From CAYRWM01 sp964428055 (GTDB lineage Bacteria; Bacillota; Clostridia; Christensenellales; Christensenellaceae), in contig CAYRWM010000035.1 of NCBI GenBank assembly GCA_964428055.1, positions 1-15,861 of the forward strand: a stretch of 15,861 bases of DNA, given 5' to 3'. A program made the translations under genes and the position numbers. Position 1 is the first letter of the stretch. The number at the start of each line of letters is the position of its first letter. Shown in pieces: positions 6,738 through 13,651 of this stretch. The notes beneath the pieces are model-generated. The model searched no databases. It worked only from the letters and a program-made list of their open reading frames with translations, and was not told where the DNA came from.

Positions 6738-7109
6738 ATGCTGATAAAGATAGATGCGATAATAAACGAAGAGAAATTCGAAGAAGTCAAGGATGCACTA
6801 AACGCGATAAACGTTCACGGCATTACTGTATCCCAGGTAATGGGATGCGGTTTTCAGCACGGACTCAAACAGGTCGTCAGGGGTTTTGAAGTCGAACTTA
6901 ATCTGCTCCCCAAGATAAAGCTCGAGATAGTGGTATCTTCGGAAAAATGGGAAGATCTTGTCATAGATACAATACGGAACGCCGCCTATTCCGGCGAAGT
7001 GGGTGACGGTAAGATATTCAGCTATGAAGTGCGTCAGGCACGAAAGATCAGAACAGATGAAAGGAACGAAGAAGCCATCTGGTCCAGCGAAACCAACCGG
7101 AACATATAA
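6738..7109 (+). CDS. glnK: PII nitrogen-regulatory protein (GlnK type) lacking the uridylylation tyrosine
   Basis: A trimeric signal protein that binds ATP/ADP and 2-oxoglutarate and plugs Amt when nitrogen is plentiful. 123 residues. Visible family features are the IDAII N-terminal strand, Q40 (equivalent to the 2-oxoglutarate-contacting Q39), LPKIK with K59, the B-loop GEVGDGKIF and the C-loop KIRTDE. The T-loop is atypical: GCGFQHGLKQVVRGFEVEL has no tyrosine, with V52 where Escherichia coli GlnB has the modified Y51 and V47 in place of Y46. Control by uridylylation is therefore unlikely; direct ligand sensing is inferred. The tail EEAIWSSETNRNI is a little longer than usual. The ATG at 6738 has AAGGAGG (6726-6732) 5 bases upstream and overlaps no other gene. 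Confidence 0.92.
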   Translation: MLIKIDAIINEEKFEEVKDALNAINVHGITVSQVMGCGFQHGLKQVVRGFEVELNLLPKIKLEIVVSSEKWEDLVIDTIRNAAYSGEVGDGKIFSYEVRQARKIRTDERNEEAIWSSETNRNI

Positions 7110-7111
7110 AA

Positions 7112-7134
7112 AAGATGAGGTAATACCTCATCTT
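7112..7134. terminator. Bidirectional terminator between convergent glnK and the DNA glycosylase gene
   Basis: Perfect 9-bp stem AAGATGAGG / CCTCATCTT with a TAATA loop, extendable to 11 bp. On the minus strand it is followed by TTTTTTATA, a strong termination signal; on the plus strand the downstream T-run is poor. The TGA stop of the minus-strand gene (7130-7128) lies within the stem. Confidence 0.8.
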
Positions 7135-7613
7135 ATCACCTTATATTCCCTTACTAAGTCACTGAGCGTGCAGCCGGCGTTCGCTCCGCTCGGTGACGGG
7201 AGATAAACGGGCTCAATGCCCGTTTTTTCCTTAAAGAACCTTAAATAATAATTGTATGCAGCCCTGCCGGTGGTATACACTCTCTTAATCCCGGTCTTTT
7301 CAAGCAGCCACGGTATATCATTCGGTTTTTCAGCACTGATCGAAGCATCGGAAGCGCCTTTTATCTCACATTCGGCCAGGACATCCCACAGAGCTATGCC
7401 GTGCTCAAGCGCGAACGCTTTTCTCTCCTCTTTCCCGACCGGTTCGGCCGTGCCGTATACTCCTGCCAGCGCCTTCCAGAAACGGTTTTGCGGATTTCCG
7501 TAATAAAAGCCTGTTTCTCTCGATTTGGGCGACGGCATTGTCCCGAGTATAAGGACTCTGCTCCTCTCATCGTAAACAAGTTCTATCTCATGCTTTACTG
7601 TCTCTTTTTTCAT
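7128..7613 (-). CDS. Hypoxanthine (deoxyinosine) DNA glycosylase, uracil-DNA glycosylase family 6
   Basis: Likely removes deaminated adenine (hypoxanthine) from DNA to start base-excision repair. 161 residues, the usual size of this single-domain group. The N-terminal motif is LILGTMPSPKSRETGFYYG followed by NPQNRFW (N40-W46), which contains the candidate catalytic asparagine; the C-terminal DNA-binding loop is LPSPSGANA, close to the family LPSTSPANA. Assignment rests on these motifs, and substrate preference (hypoxanthine over uracil) is family knowledge. The ATG at 7613 is 4 bases after the mnmE stop and lacks a clear Shine-Dalgarno, so translation is probably coupled to mnmE. Confidence 0.85.
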   Translation of the reverse strand: MKKETVKHEIELVYDERSRVLILGTMPSPKSRETGFYYGNPQNRFWKALAGVYGTAEPVGKEERKAFALEHGIALWDVLAECEIKGASDASISAEKPNDIPWLLEKTGIKRVYTTGRAAYNYYLRFFKEKTGIEPVYLPSPSGANAGCTLSDLVREYKVIR

Positions 7614-7617
7614 AATA

Positions 7618-8982
7618 TCATTTACCGAGGCAGAATTTTGAGAATATGGTGTCTATGATATCCTCTGTCAAAGACTCTCCTGTTATCTCACCGAGCGCGT
7701 TCCATGCCGCATTTAAGTCGATGGTTATACAGTCAAGACTTATACCTGCATCAAATGCATCCGTCGCGTCTCGGAGCGACGCATCGGCCGACTTGAGCGA
7801 ATTAAGATGCCTTGAGTTTGAAATGACCACGCCCTCGAGCAGCGAATCATCCGGTACCGCTGCTTCATATATCCGGTCAAGCACTTCATCAAGCCCGGTC
7901 TTTTCATGTGCACTCACACTCACGGGATCGCAGCCTGCTATCCCCTTTACATCTTCGGGTGTTATGACAGGCTCAAGATCAGATTTGCTTATGACAGGTA
8001 TTACTGTTCTGCCGGAATAGGCAAGACTCTCATACAGAGCCTTATCTTCCTCTGTAATATCCGCCGTTGAATCGAACACGAAAACTATGACAGAGGCATC
8101 GTCAAACGCTCTTCTTGCACGGTCCACGCCTATCTTCTCCACGGCATCGTCCGTATCCCTTATACCGGCTGTATCCTTGAATATGATAGGAACGCCCTCT
8201 AAGTCATAGACCTCCTCCAGAATATCTCTGGTCGTGCCCGGGATTTCGGTCACGATAGCTCTTTCCTCACCTAATATTGCATTAAGCAGGGATGACTTGC
8301 CGACGTTTGTATTTCCCGCAAAAACGACACTAACGCCTTCGCGTATCATCCTGCCTGAAGAGTATGAATCCATGAGTTTCTTTATATCGCCCCTTAAACG
8401 CGATATAACGGGGATCTGAGCCGATGCTATATCGTCTTCCATATCCTCTTCAGGATACTCTATACCGGCCTGTACGGCGGCTATGACATCCTTTAAGGCA
8501 TCCTGGATCCTTTTTATCTCACGCATTATATCTCCGGAGAGGTTTTTAGCTGACATCTGAGCGCCCTTTTCGCTTAGGGACGATACTATATCCTGTATGG
8601 CTTCGGCCTGGGATATATCCATCTTTCCGTTAAGAAAAGCCCTCTTTGAAAACTCGCCCGGTTCAGCGGGAACCGCCCCAGCATCCATAACGGCCTTCAT
8701 GACAAGCTTAGCCGTCATGCTCCCGCCGTGGCAGTGGATCTCGGCCACATCCTCACCGGTGAATGAATTAGGCGCACTGAATATAACGGCGAGCGATCTG
8801 TCAAGAAAAGTATCGCCGCTGTATACATCACCCAAGACCATCTCCCTCGGCTTCATGCTGCCTGAAAGAGGCTTAAAGCATTTTTTGAGTATTTCGTGAG
8901 CATCCGGTCCACTCAGTCTTATAATACATACACCGGCCCTGCCTATGGCAGTAGCCGGTGCGAATATAGTAGTTTCACTCAT
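7618..8982 (-). CDS. mnmE: tRNA modification GTPase MnmE (TrmE)
   Basis: With MnmG it installs the (carboxymethyl)aminomethyl group on wobble uridine 34 of several tRNAs. 454 residues: N-terminal tetrahydrofolate-binding domain (about 1-118), helical domain, and an inserted G domain with G1 GNTNVGKSS (223-231), G2 IPGTTRD (247-253) and G3 DTAG (270-273). G4 reads SKSD (332-335) instead of the usual NKxD. The C-terminus FCLGK is a variant of the family FCIGK with its functional cysteine kept. The ATG at 8982 directly abuts the mtnA TAA, so coupling with mtnA is likely; no strong ribosome binding site is seen. mnmG, rsmG and jag, its frequent neighbours near the replication origin, are absent here. 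Confidence 0.95.
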   Translation of the reverse strand: MSETTIFAPATAIGRAGVCIIRLSGPDAHEILKKCFKPLSGSMKPREMVLGDVYSGDTFLDRSLAVIFSAPNSFTGEDVAEIHCHGGSMTAKLVMKAVMDAGAVPAEPGEFSKRAFLNGKMDISQAEAIQDIVSSLSEKGAQMSAKNLSGDIMREIKRIQDALKDVIAAVQAGIEYPEEDMEDDIASAQIPVISRLRGDIKKLMDSYSSGRMIREGVSVVFAGNTNVGKSSLLNAILGEERAIVTEIPGTTRDILEEVYDLEGVPIIFKDTAGIRDTDDAVEKIGVDRARRAFDDASVIVFVFDSTADITEEDKALYESLAYSGRTVIPVISKSDLEPVITPEDVKGIAGCDPVSVSAHEKTGLDEVLDRIYEAAVPDDSLLEGVVISNSRHLNSLKSADASLRDATDAFDAGISLDCITIDLNAAWNALGEITGESLTEDIIDTIFSKFCLGK

Positions 8983-10068
8983 TTATTTCTGAGCCTGTGC
9001 CTTCTTTTCGAAGATCTCCTTTATAGATTCCTTAAACGGTGCCCTCGCAATACCGTATTCGGTAATTATCGCGGTTATAAGATCAGCATCCGTCACATCA
9101 AAAGCGGGATTGAACACCTTAACTCCTTCGGGTGCCATACGGTGCTCATACCACATCTCCGTCACTTCCTCGGCAGGTCTCTGCTCTATCTTTATATCTT
9201 TGCCGCTCTCGCAGTTAAGATCGATAGTGGATGTGGGAGTGCATACATAGAACGGTATGCCGTAATGCTTTGCAGCAAGAGCCACGTAAGATGTTCCGAT
9301 CTTGTTTGCCGTATCACCGTTTGCAGCCACTCTGTCGCATCCGACGAAAACAGCATCTACAAGCCCCTGTCTCATGACAGACGGAGCCATATTGTCGCAT
9401 ATGAGCGTTGTATCGAGCCCCGATGACATAAGCTCAAACGAAGTGAGTCTCGCGCCCTGAAGGAGCGGCCTCGTCTCATCACAGAAGACATGGAAGTTGT
9501 ATCCTCTCTCATGACCGAGGTACATGGGAGCGGTAGCTGTTCCGTATTTGGAAGTAGCGAGCTGCCCCGCATTGCAGTGCGTAAGAAGTCCCATGCCGGG
9601 TTTTAAGAGAGAGAGTCCGTATTCGCCGATTGTCTTGCAGACCCATATGTCTTCTCTCTTGACTTCCTCTGCCTCAGCTTTTAACAGAGATACTATCTCG
9701 GGAACGCTCTTGCCTGCATTTGCAACAACAAGCGCTTCCATCCTCTTTAATGCCCATGACAGATTGACGGCTGTCGGACGTGAGGTATCGAGATAATCCT
9801 TGGCTTTTCTGAATTCCGCGAGGAATGTATCATAATCCGAAGTCTTCTTTGCTATATCCTTTGCAGCCAGATATATTCCTATAGCAGCCGCAACGCCTAT
9901 CGCAGGCGCACCTCTTACCTGAAGAAGATATATCGCATCCCATATGCTCTCCTGCGTAGTGAGTTTTAAGATCTCAACGTTGTACGGCAGCTGAGTCTGG
10001 TCGATTATGACGAGAGCGCTGTTCTCATCATCCAAAGCGACCGTTTCTATGTTCATGATGTTTTCCAT
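8983..10068 (-). CDS. mtnA: S-methyl-5-thioribose-1-phosphate isomerase
   Basis: Converts 5-methylthioribose 1-phosphate to methylthioribulose 1-phosphate in methionine salvage; close relatives act on 5-deoxyribose 1-phosphate or ribose 1,5-bisphosphate. 361 residues. Motifs: VRGAPAIGVAAA (51-62), THCNAGQLAT with the catalytic cysteine C165, and VGCDRVAANGDTANKIGT with the catalytic aspartate D245. The ATG at 10068 has AGGAGA (10075-10080) 6 bases upstream; a second ATG at 10056 lacks such spacing. No other methionine-salvage gene is nearby, so the substrate is uncertain. First gene of a tight mtnA-mnmE-glycosylase unit. Confidence 0.9.
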   Translation of the reverse strand: MENIMNIETVALDDENSALVIIDQTQLPYNVEILKLTTQESIWDAIYLLQVRGAPAIGVAAAIGIYLAAKDIAKKTSDYDTFLAEFRKAKDYLDTSRPTAVNLSWALKRMEALVVANAGKSVPEIVSLLKAEAEEVKREDIWVCKTIGEYGLSLLKPGMGLLTHCNAGQLATSKYGTATAPMYLGHERGYNFHVFCDETRPLLQGARLTSFELMSSGLDTTLICDNMAPSVMRQGLVDAVFVGCDRVAANGDTANKIGTSYVALAAKHYGIPFYVCTPTSTIDLNCESGKDIKIEQRPAEEVTEMWYEHRMAPEGVKVFNPAFDVTDADLITAIITEYGIARAPFKESIKEIFEKKAQAQK

Positions 10069-10105
10069 AAAATGTCTCCTGATCAGTTAAATATTCAATG
10101 TAAAT

Positions 10106-10134
10106 ATGATACTCTAATAGTGTTCAAAAAACAA
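10106..10134 (-). promoter_or_regulatory. Candidate mtnA promoter
   Basis: Minus strand TTGTTT (10134-10129), 17-base spacer, TATCAT (10111-10106). Moderate match only. It lies in the 87-base divergent gap between mtnA and the aldo/keto reductase, where no convincing plus-strand promoter stands out (weak TATTCA-17-TAATAG at 10092-10120). Confidence 0.4.
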
Positions 10135-10155
10135 ATTTAAAAGGGAGTCCGAAAC

Positions 10156-10986
10156 ATGTTCGAGAGCATGAGTGATACCATTACATTAAGGTCCGGGGTC
10201 AGAGTCCCTGTAATTGGTCTCGGCACATACAAGAGCAACGATTCCGCCCTGGATGCAGCAGTCGCGTGCGCTGTAAGATGCGGTTACAGGCATATTGATA
10301 CGGCTACATATTACGGTAACGAGGAATCAGTCGGAAGAGCCGTTAAGCGCTCAGGGATCTCAAGAGATGAGCTAGTACTGGCAGCAAAGCTCTGGCCTTC
10401 GGATTTCAGATGCGCGGAAGACACTTTCTCAAATACACTTAAGAATCTGGGAACAGATTATATCGACCTGTATATGATGCACTGGCCCGGGACTGACCAG
10501 AATCTAATGTACAGAACATACGAGAAACTTCTGGTTCTTAAGAATAAAGGCTTAATACGTGCACTTGGAGCTTCTAATTTTCTTAAGTACCATCTTGATC
10601 TTATATGTAAAGAGTTCGGCGAATACCCGGAGTTCGATCAGATTGAGATCCATCCGTGGCAGCAGCAGAAAGAACTCCGTGAATTCTGCCGCAATCATGA
10701 TATAGCAGTCACGGCTTGGGGACCGCTCATGCACAGCCATTTAAGCGATGAACCTGCATTTCAGCCGCTTGCGGCAAAGTACGACGCTACGCCTGCCCAG
10801 GTAATACTGAAATGGCACATGCAGCTCGGAAATATCGTTATCCCGAAGAGCATCAATCCCGTAAGGATAATTGAGAACTCAGATATATTCTGGTTTACCA
10901 TATCGGATGAGGATATGGATTTCATATCGGGTCTGGACCGCAAAAAGGGATTCGGCTCCGACCCTATGACATACAACGGAGAATAA
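10156..10986 (+). CDS. Aldo/keto reductase
   Basis: NADPH-dependent oxidoreductase of the (beta/alpha)8 aldo/keto reductase superfamily, most like the 2,5-diketo-D-gluconate reductase group in size (276 residues) and motifs. The catalytic tetrad is complete: D48 and Y53 in HIDTATYYGNE, K78 in LAAKLWP, H109 in MMHWPG. Cofactor-side motifs include GASNF, QIEIHPW and IPKSINPVRIIENSDIF. The ATG at 10156 has GGGAG (10143-10147) 8 bases upstream. It is a single gene divergent from mtnA and followed by a strong terminator. The physiological substrate (methylglyoxal, keto sugars or other aldehydes) cannot be read from sequence. Confidence 0.92.
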   Translation: MFESMSDTITLRSGVRVPVIGLGTYKSNDSALDAAVACAVRCGYRHIDTATYYGNEESVGRAVKRSGISRDELVLAAKLWPSDFRCAEDTFSNTLKNLGTDYIDLYMMHWPGTDQNLMYRTYEKLLVLKNKGLIRALGASNFLKYHLDLICKEFGEYPEFDQIEIHPWQQQKELREFCRNHDIAVTAWGPLMHSHLSDEPAFQPLAAKYDATPAQVILKWHMQLGNIVIPKSINPVRIIENSDIFWFTISDEDMDFISGLDRKKGFGSDPMTYNGE

Positions 10987-10990
10987 CTAA

Positions 10991-11030
10991 AAAGGGATCT
11001 GAAAAACAGATCCCTTTATATTTTGTCAGA
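10991..11030. terminator. Bidirectional terminator between the aldo/keto reductase and ABC ATPase genes
   Basis: Perfect 11-bp stem AAAGGGATCTG / CAGATCCCTTT (10991-11001 with 11007-11017) with an AAAAA loop. The plus side continues TTTATATTTT and the minus side reads into a T-run, so it can serve both convergent genes. Confidence 0.92.
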
Positions 11031-11034
11031 TACT

Positions 11035-11760
11035 TTAGAGGATCTTCGACAGGAAGTCCTGGAGTCTCGGATCGCTCGGATTGTTGAAGAACTCATCCGG
11101 CGTTCCGCTCTCTTTGATGATCCCGTCATCCATAAACATGATCCTTGTAGCGACTTCCCTTGCGAAAGCCATCTCATGCGTAACCACAATCATCGTCATT
11201 CCATCATCCGCAAGAGCATGCATGAAATCGAGGACCTCTCCGACCATCTCCGGGTCAAGAGCCGATGTCGGCTCATCGAAGAGCATAAGTGACGGATTCA
11301 TCGCGAGTGCTCTGGCTATAGCGACACGCTGCTGCTGACCACCTGAGAGCTGCAGAGGATATGAATCAGCTTTTTCAAGGAGATTGATCCTTGTCAGGAG
11401 CTGAGTGGCCTTGTCATTGGCTTCCTCCTGCGTCATCTTCTTAGTCAGAACAGGAGCAAGTGTTATATTCTCTCTAACTGTCTTATGCGGGAAGAGATTG
11501 AACGACTGGAACACCATGCCGATATCGCTTCTTACTGCATCGATATCTACTCCGTGCTGATTTATCTTTTGACCCTTATACCAGATTTCACCTGATGTGG
11601 GCTTCTCCAGCATATTAAGGCATCTCAGATAAGTGGATTTGCCGCTGCCGGACGGACCGACTATACATACCTTCTCACCCTGTTCCACATGCTCGCTTAT
11701 CCCCTTAAGGATCATAACGCCGTCATTAAACTGTTTCTTAAGATCTACTGTTTTTATCAT
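11035..11760 (-). CDS. Polar amino-acid ABC transporter, ATP-binding subunit
   Basis: Cytoplasmic ATPase that powers uptake of a polar amino acid (GlnQ/HisP family). 241 residues. Walker A GPSGSGKST (35-43), Q-loop Q85 in GMVFQSFNLFPH, signature LSGGQQQR (138-145), Walker B LMLFDEPTSALDP with E163, and switch histidine H195 in VVTHEM. The ATG at 11760 has AGGAGG (11768-11773) 7 bases upstream; this ribosome binding site overlaps the TAG of the permease gene. Last gene of the importer operon, downstream of the permease and binding protein(s). Glutamine, cystine, glutamate or arginine cannot be told apart from this subunit. Confidence 0.96.
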   Translation of the reverse strand: MIKTVDLKKQFNDGVMILKGISEHVEQGEKVCIVGPSGSGKSTYLRCLNMLEKPTSGEIWYKGQKINQHGVDIDAVRSDIGMVFQSFNLFPHKTVRENITLAPVLTKKMTQEEANDKATQLLTRINLLEKADSYPLQLSGGQQQRVAIARALAMNPSLMLFDEPTSALDPEMVGEVLDFMHALADDGMTMIVVTHEMAFAREVATRIMFMDDGIIKESGTPDEFFNNPSDPRLQDFLSKIL

Positions 11761-11771
11761 AACGGCACCTC

Positions 11772-12467
11772 CTACCTTTGCTCGCTCGCGGCCATTCGCT
11801 TTTCAAGCCGTCCGAGGAAATATGTCAGTATAAGAACTATCACAAGATAGATACCGGCTATGAGAAGCAGCGGTACCAGAGGCTGGAATGTTCTCGAACG
11901 TATAAGGTCGGCAGCACGGGTAAGGTCCATGATAGCAATGTAACCGACTATCGAAGTCTCCTTGAACAGAACTATTATCTCGTTGCCGAGAGCAGGAAGT
12001 ACGTTCTTTATGGCCTGGGGCATTATTATCTTATTCATGGTCTGCCCCTTGGAAAGGCCTAAAGATCTGCCCGCCTCAGTCTGTCCCTTAGGTATGGAGT
12101 TTATTCCCGCTCTTACGATCTCGGATACGTAAGCACCCGAATTGATGCCGAAAGCGAGTCCGGCGATTATTATGGCGTCAGCGCCGGATGAAGCGAACAC
12201 GATAAAGTACATTATCATGAGCTGAACGACCATGGGCGTTCCTCTGATTATCGTAGTATAGACGTTGAGTACCACGACAAGCCATTTCATTCCCTTAACA
12301 TCCTTGAAGCTGTCCTTGGCTATGGCAACGAATATGCCTATTACAAGTCCGATGGCAACAGCCATGAGCGTTATCTCAAAGGTGCTGCCCAGACCCTGCA
12401 GGTAAAGCTGCCATCTGTCGCTGTATACGATCGCCTGATAAATTTGATTTCCCAGATTATCAAACAT
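11772..12467 (-). CDS. Polar amino-acid ABC transporter, permease subunit
   Basis: Membrane subunit of the HisM/GlnP type. 231 residues with about five membrane segments (near 29-50, 63-92, 98-115, 157-180 and 197-218). RGTPMVVQL (75-83) is a family motif, and the ATPase-contacting EAA loop runs EAGRSLGLSKGQ (131-142) through IIMPQAIKN. A single permease gene is present, so the membrane part is presumably a homodimer. The ATG at 12467 has GAAGGG (12475-12480) 7 bases upstream. A hairpin between the binding-protein gene and this one probably lowers its expression. Confidence 0.95.
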   Translation of the reverse strand: MFDNLGNQIYQAIVYSDRWQLYLQGLGSTFEITLMAVAIGLVIGIFVAIAKDSFKDVKGMKWLVVVLNVYTTIIRGTPMVVQLMIMYFIVFASSGADAIIIAGLAFGINSGAYVSEIVRAGINSIPKGQTEAGRSLGLSKGQTMNKIIMPQAIKNVLPALGNEIIVLFKETSIVGYIAIMDLTRAADLIRSRTFQPLVPLLLIAGIYLVIVLILTYFLGRLEKRMAASEQR

Positions 12468-12486
12468 AGGGGTTCCCTTCCGTATC

Positions 12487-12521
12487 TATAAAACAAAGGG
12501 CAATATATGACTTGCCCTTTG
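12487..12521 (-). terminator. Hairpin between binding-protein and permease genes
   Basis: Perfect 10-bp stem CAAAGGGCAA / TTGCCCTTTG (12521-12512 with 12503-12494) with an 8-base loop, followed on the minus strand by TTTTATAG. Intercistronic hairpins of this kind usually protect or partly terminate the message so that binding protein exceeds membrane components. Confidence 0.75.
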
Positions 12522-12546
12522 CTTTGATTATATTATTGCAGTATTA

Positions 12547-13346
12547 TCAGTTGCCTAAATTTGCAAACAGTTCAGCGTGCTCTGCAGTCCATCTCTCGAT
12601 TTTGCCGTCATCATTCAGTCTTGAGATGACCTTGTTGATGACCTCGATCAGATCTTCATTGCCCTTTGCAACAGCTACAGCGTACTTTTCTTCACCAAAA
12701 GCATCGCCAATGAGTTTAAGACCTTCGTTTGCATCAACAATAGTAGAAGCAGGCATCTTGTCAACAACGATAGCGTCGATGTTGCCGTTCTTCAGATCCA
12801 TGGCAGCTTCAAGAGCATTCTTGTACTGCTTGAGTTCTTTAGCCATTCCGTCATCAGACATGTAGATGTCACCGGTTGTACCGAGCTGTACTCCTACTAC
12901 CTTGTCAGCAAGATCGTCAACGCTCTGGATAGAGTCATCGTCTTCTTTGGCGATTATGTACTGTGTTGCTGTTGCATAATCATCCGAGAAATCAACTGAC
13001 TGTTTTCTCTCATCTGTTACTGTAAGACCGGCAGCGACTGCATCACCCTTGCCAGCCATAAGAGCAGCGATAAGACCGTCAAAATCCATATCGACGACTT
13101 TGAGCTCAACACCGAGTTCCTCAGCGACCTGACCCATGAGATCAACGTCTACACCGGCCGGTTTGTTATCATCGCCGAGATACTCATAAGGCGGGAATGA
13201 TGCGTTTGTGAGCATCACGAGTTCGCCCTTTTCCTTAATGGCTTCAACCGAACTTGCAGCAGCATCAGATGTTGCTTCGCCGCCATCTGCAGCTTCCTGT
13301 GCCTGATCCGAGCAAGCCGCGAGGACCGCTACGACCATGAGCACAC
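12547..13346 (-). CDS. Polar amino-acid ABC transporter substrate-binding lipoprotein, start lost in assembly gap
   Basis: Extracellular lipid-anchored binding protein that delivers an amino acid to the permease. 265 codons are visible; by comparison with the upstream paralog only about 10 are missing. It opens within a signal peptide, with a lipobox LAAC, then an Ala/Asp/Glu-rich linker and two periplasmic-binding-protein lobes: ELVMLTNASFPPYEYLG, GVDVDLMGQVAEELGV, DFDGLIAALMAGKGD, LTVTDERKQSVDFSDDY (its arginine normally binds the ligand carboxylate) and VGVQLGTTGD. TGA stop at 12547. A frame reading through the 10 N from an ATG at 13377 is an artefact joining two genes. It is followed by permease and ATPase genes. 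Confidence 0.93.
13309..13346. repeat. 38-bp exact direct repeat, copy 1
   Basis: Identical to 13436-13473 and ending exactly at the first N. It encodes part of the signal peptide and lipobox of the downstream binding protein. Confidence 0.95.
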
Positions 13347-13356
13347 NNNNNNNNNN
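13347..13356. other. Assembly gap (10 N)
   Basis: Ten undetermined bases joining two sequence pieces. The nominal length should not be trusted. Both flanks carry the 5' part of a similar lipoprotein gene, so real sequence, perhaps most of a binding-protein gene, is probably missing. Confidence 0.98.
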
Positions 13357-13501
13357 CATTAGGCGTGAATGATGCATTTGTGAGCATAACTAATTCCCCT
13401 GCTTCTTTAATTTCAGCATTCTTGTCCCCCTGTGACGAGCAAGCCGCGAGGACCGCTACGACCATGAGCACACATAAAACCAATGCTATAATCTTTTTCA
13501 T
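13357..13501 (-). CDS. N-terminal fragment of a second amino-acid binding lipoprotein, cut by assembly gap
   Basis: 48 codons begin with a lipoprotein signal peptide (MKKII, hydrophobic core, lipobox L18-A19-A20-C21), then SSQGDKNAEIKEAGELVML and TNASFTPN before the gap. It parallels the binding protein on the other side of the gap but has a linker about 14 residues shorter and several synonymous changes in the shared stretch, so it looks like a tandem paralog rather than the same gene read twice. The ATG at 13501 has GGAGG (13506-13510) about 5 bases upstream and a promoter behind it. Allelic variants merged by a metagenome assembly remain possible. Confidence 0.8.
13436..13473. repeat. 38-bp exact direct repeat, copy 2
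   Basis: Matches 13309-13346 base for base; the base before each copy differs. It lies in the signal-peptide coding region of the upstream binding-protein fragment. Confidence 0.95.
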
Positions 13502-13556
13502 AATTCCTCCATCTGCGCCGTTTGGGCACTATATACATAAAAAGTGTACATGGATA

Positions 13557-13586
13557 ATTATACGCACACACACCTGAGAATATCAA
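13557..13586 (-). promoter_or_regulatory. Promoter of the amino-acid importer operon
   Basis: Minus strand -35 TTGATA (13586-13581), 18-base spacer rich in GT repeats, -10 TATAAT (13562-13557). The leader to the start codon is about 50 bases. No T-box or riboswitch motif is seen. Confidence 0.75.
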
Positions 13587-13651
13587 GGATTATTTGCGTA
13601 TTACTGCTGAAAGCACCCTTTTTTGCACACTTTTATGCATTATTCATTTTT

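Noticed and set aside
5609..6790. 393-codon open frame on the minus strand
   Set aside because: It lies entirely antisense to amt and the start of glnK, has no recognisable motifs or ribosome binding site, and its composition is that of a shadow of a GC-biased membrane-protein gene.
13564..13574. Short CA-repeat
   Set aside because: Only about five CA units in the promoter spacer, too short to call a microsatellite.
13502..13651. T-box or riboswitch ahead of the importer operon
   Set aside because: No TGGNACCGCG-type T-box sequence or known aptamer motif; only a promoter is supported.
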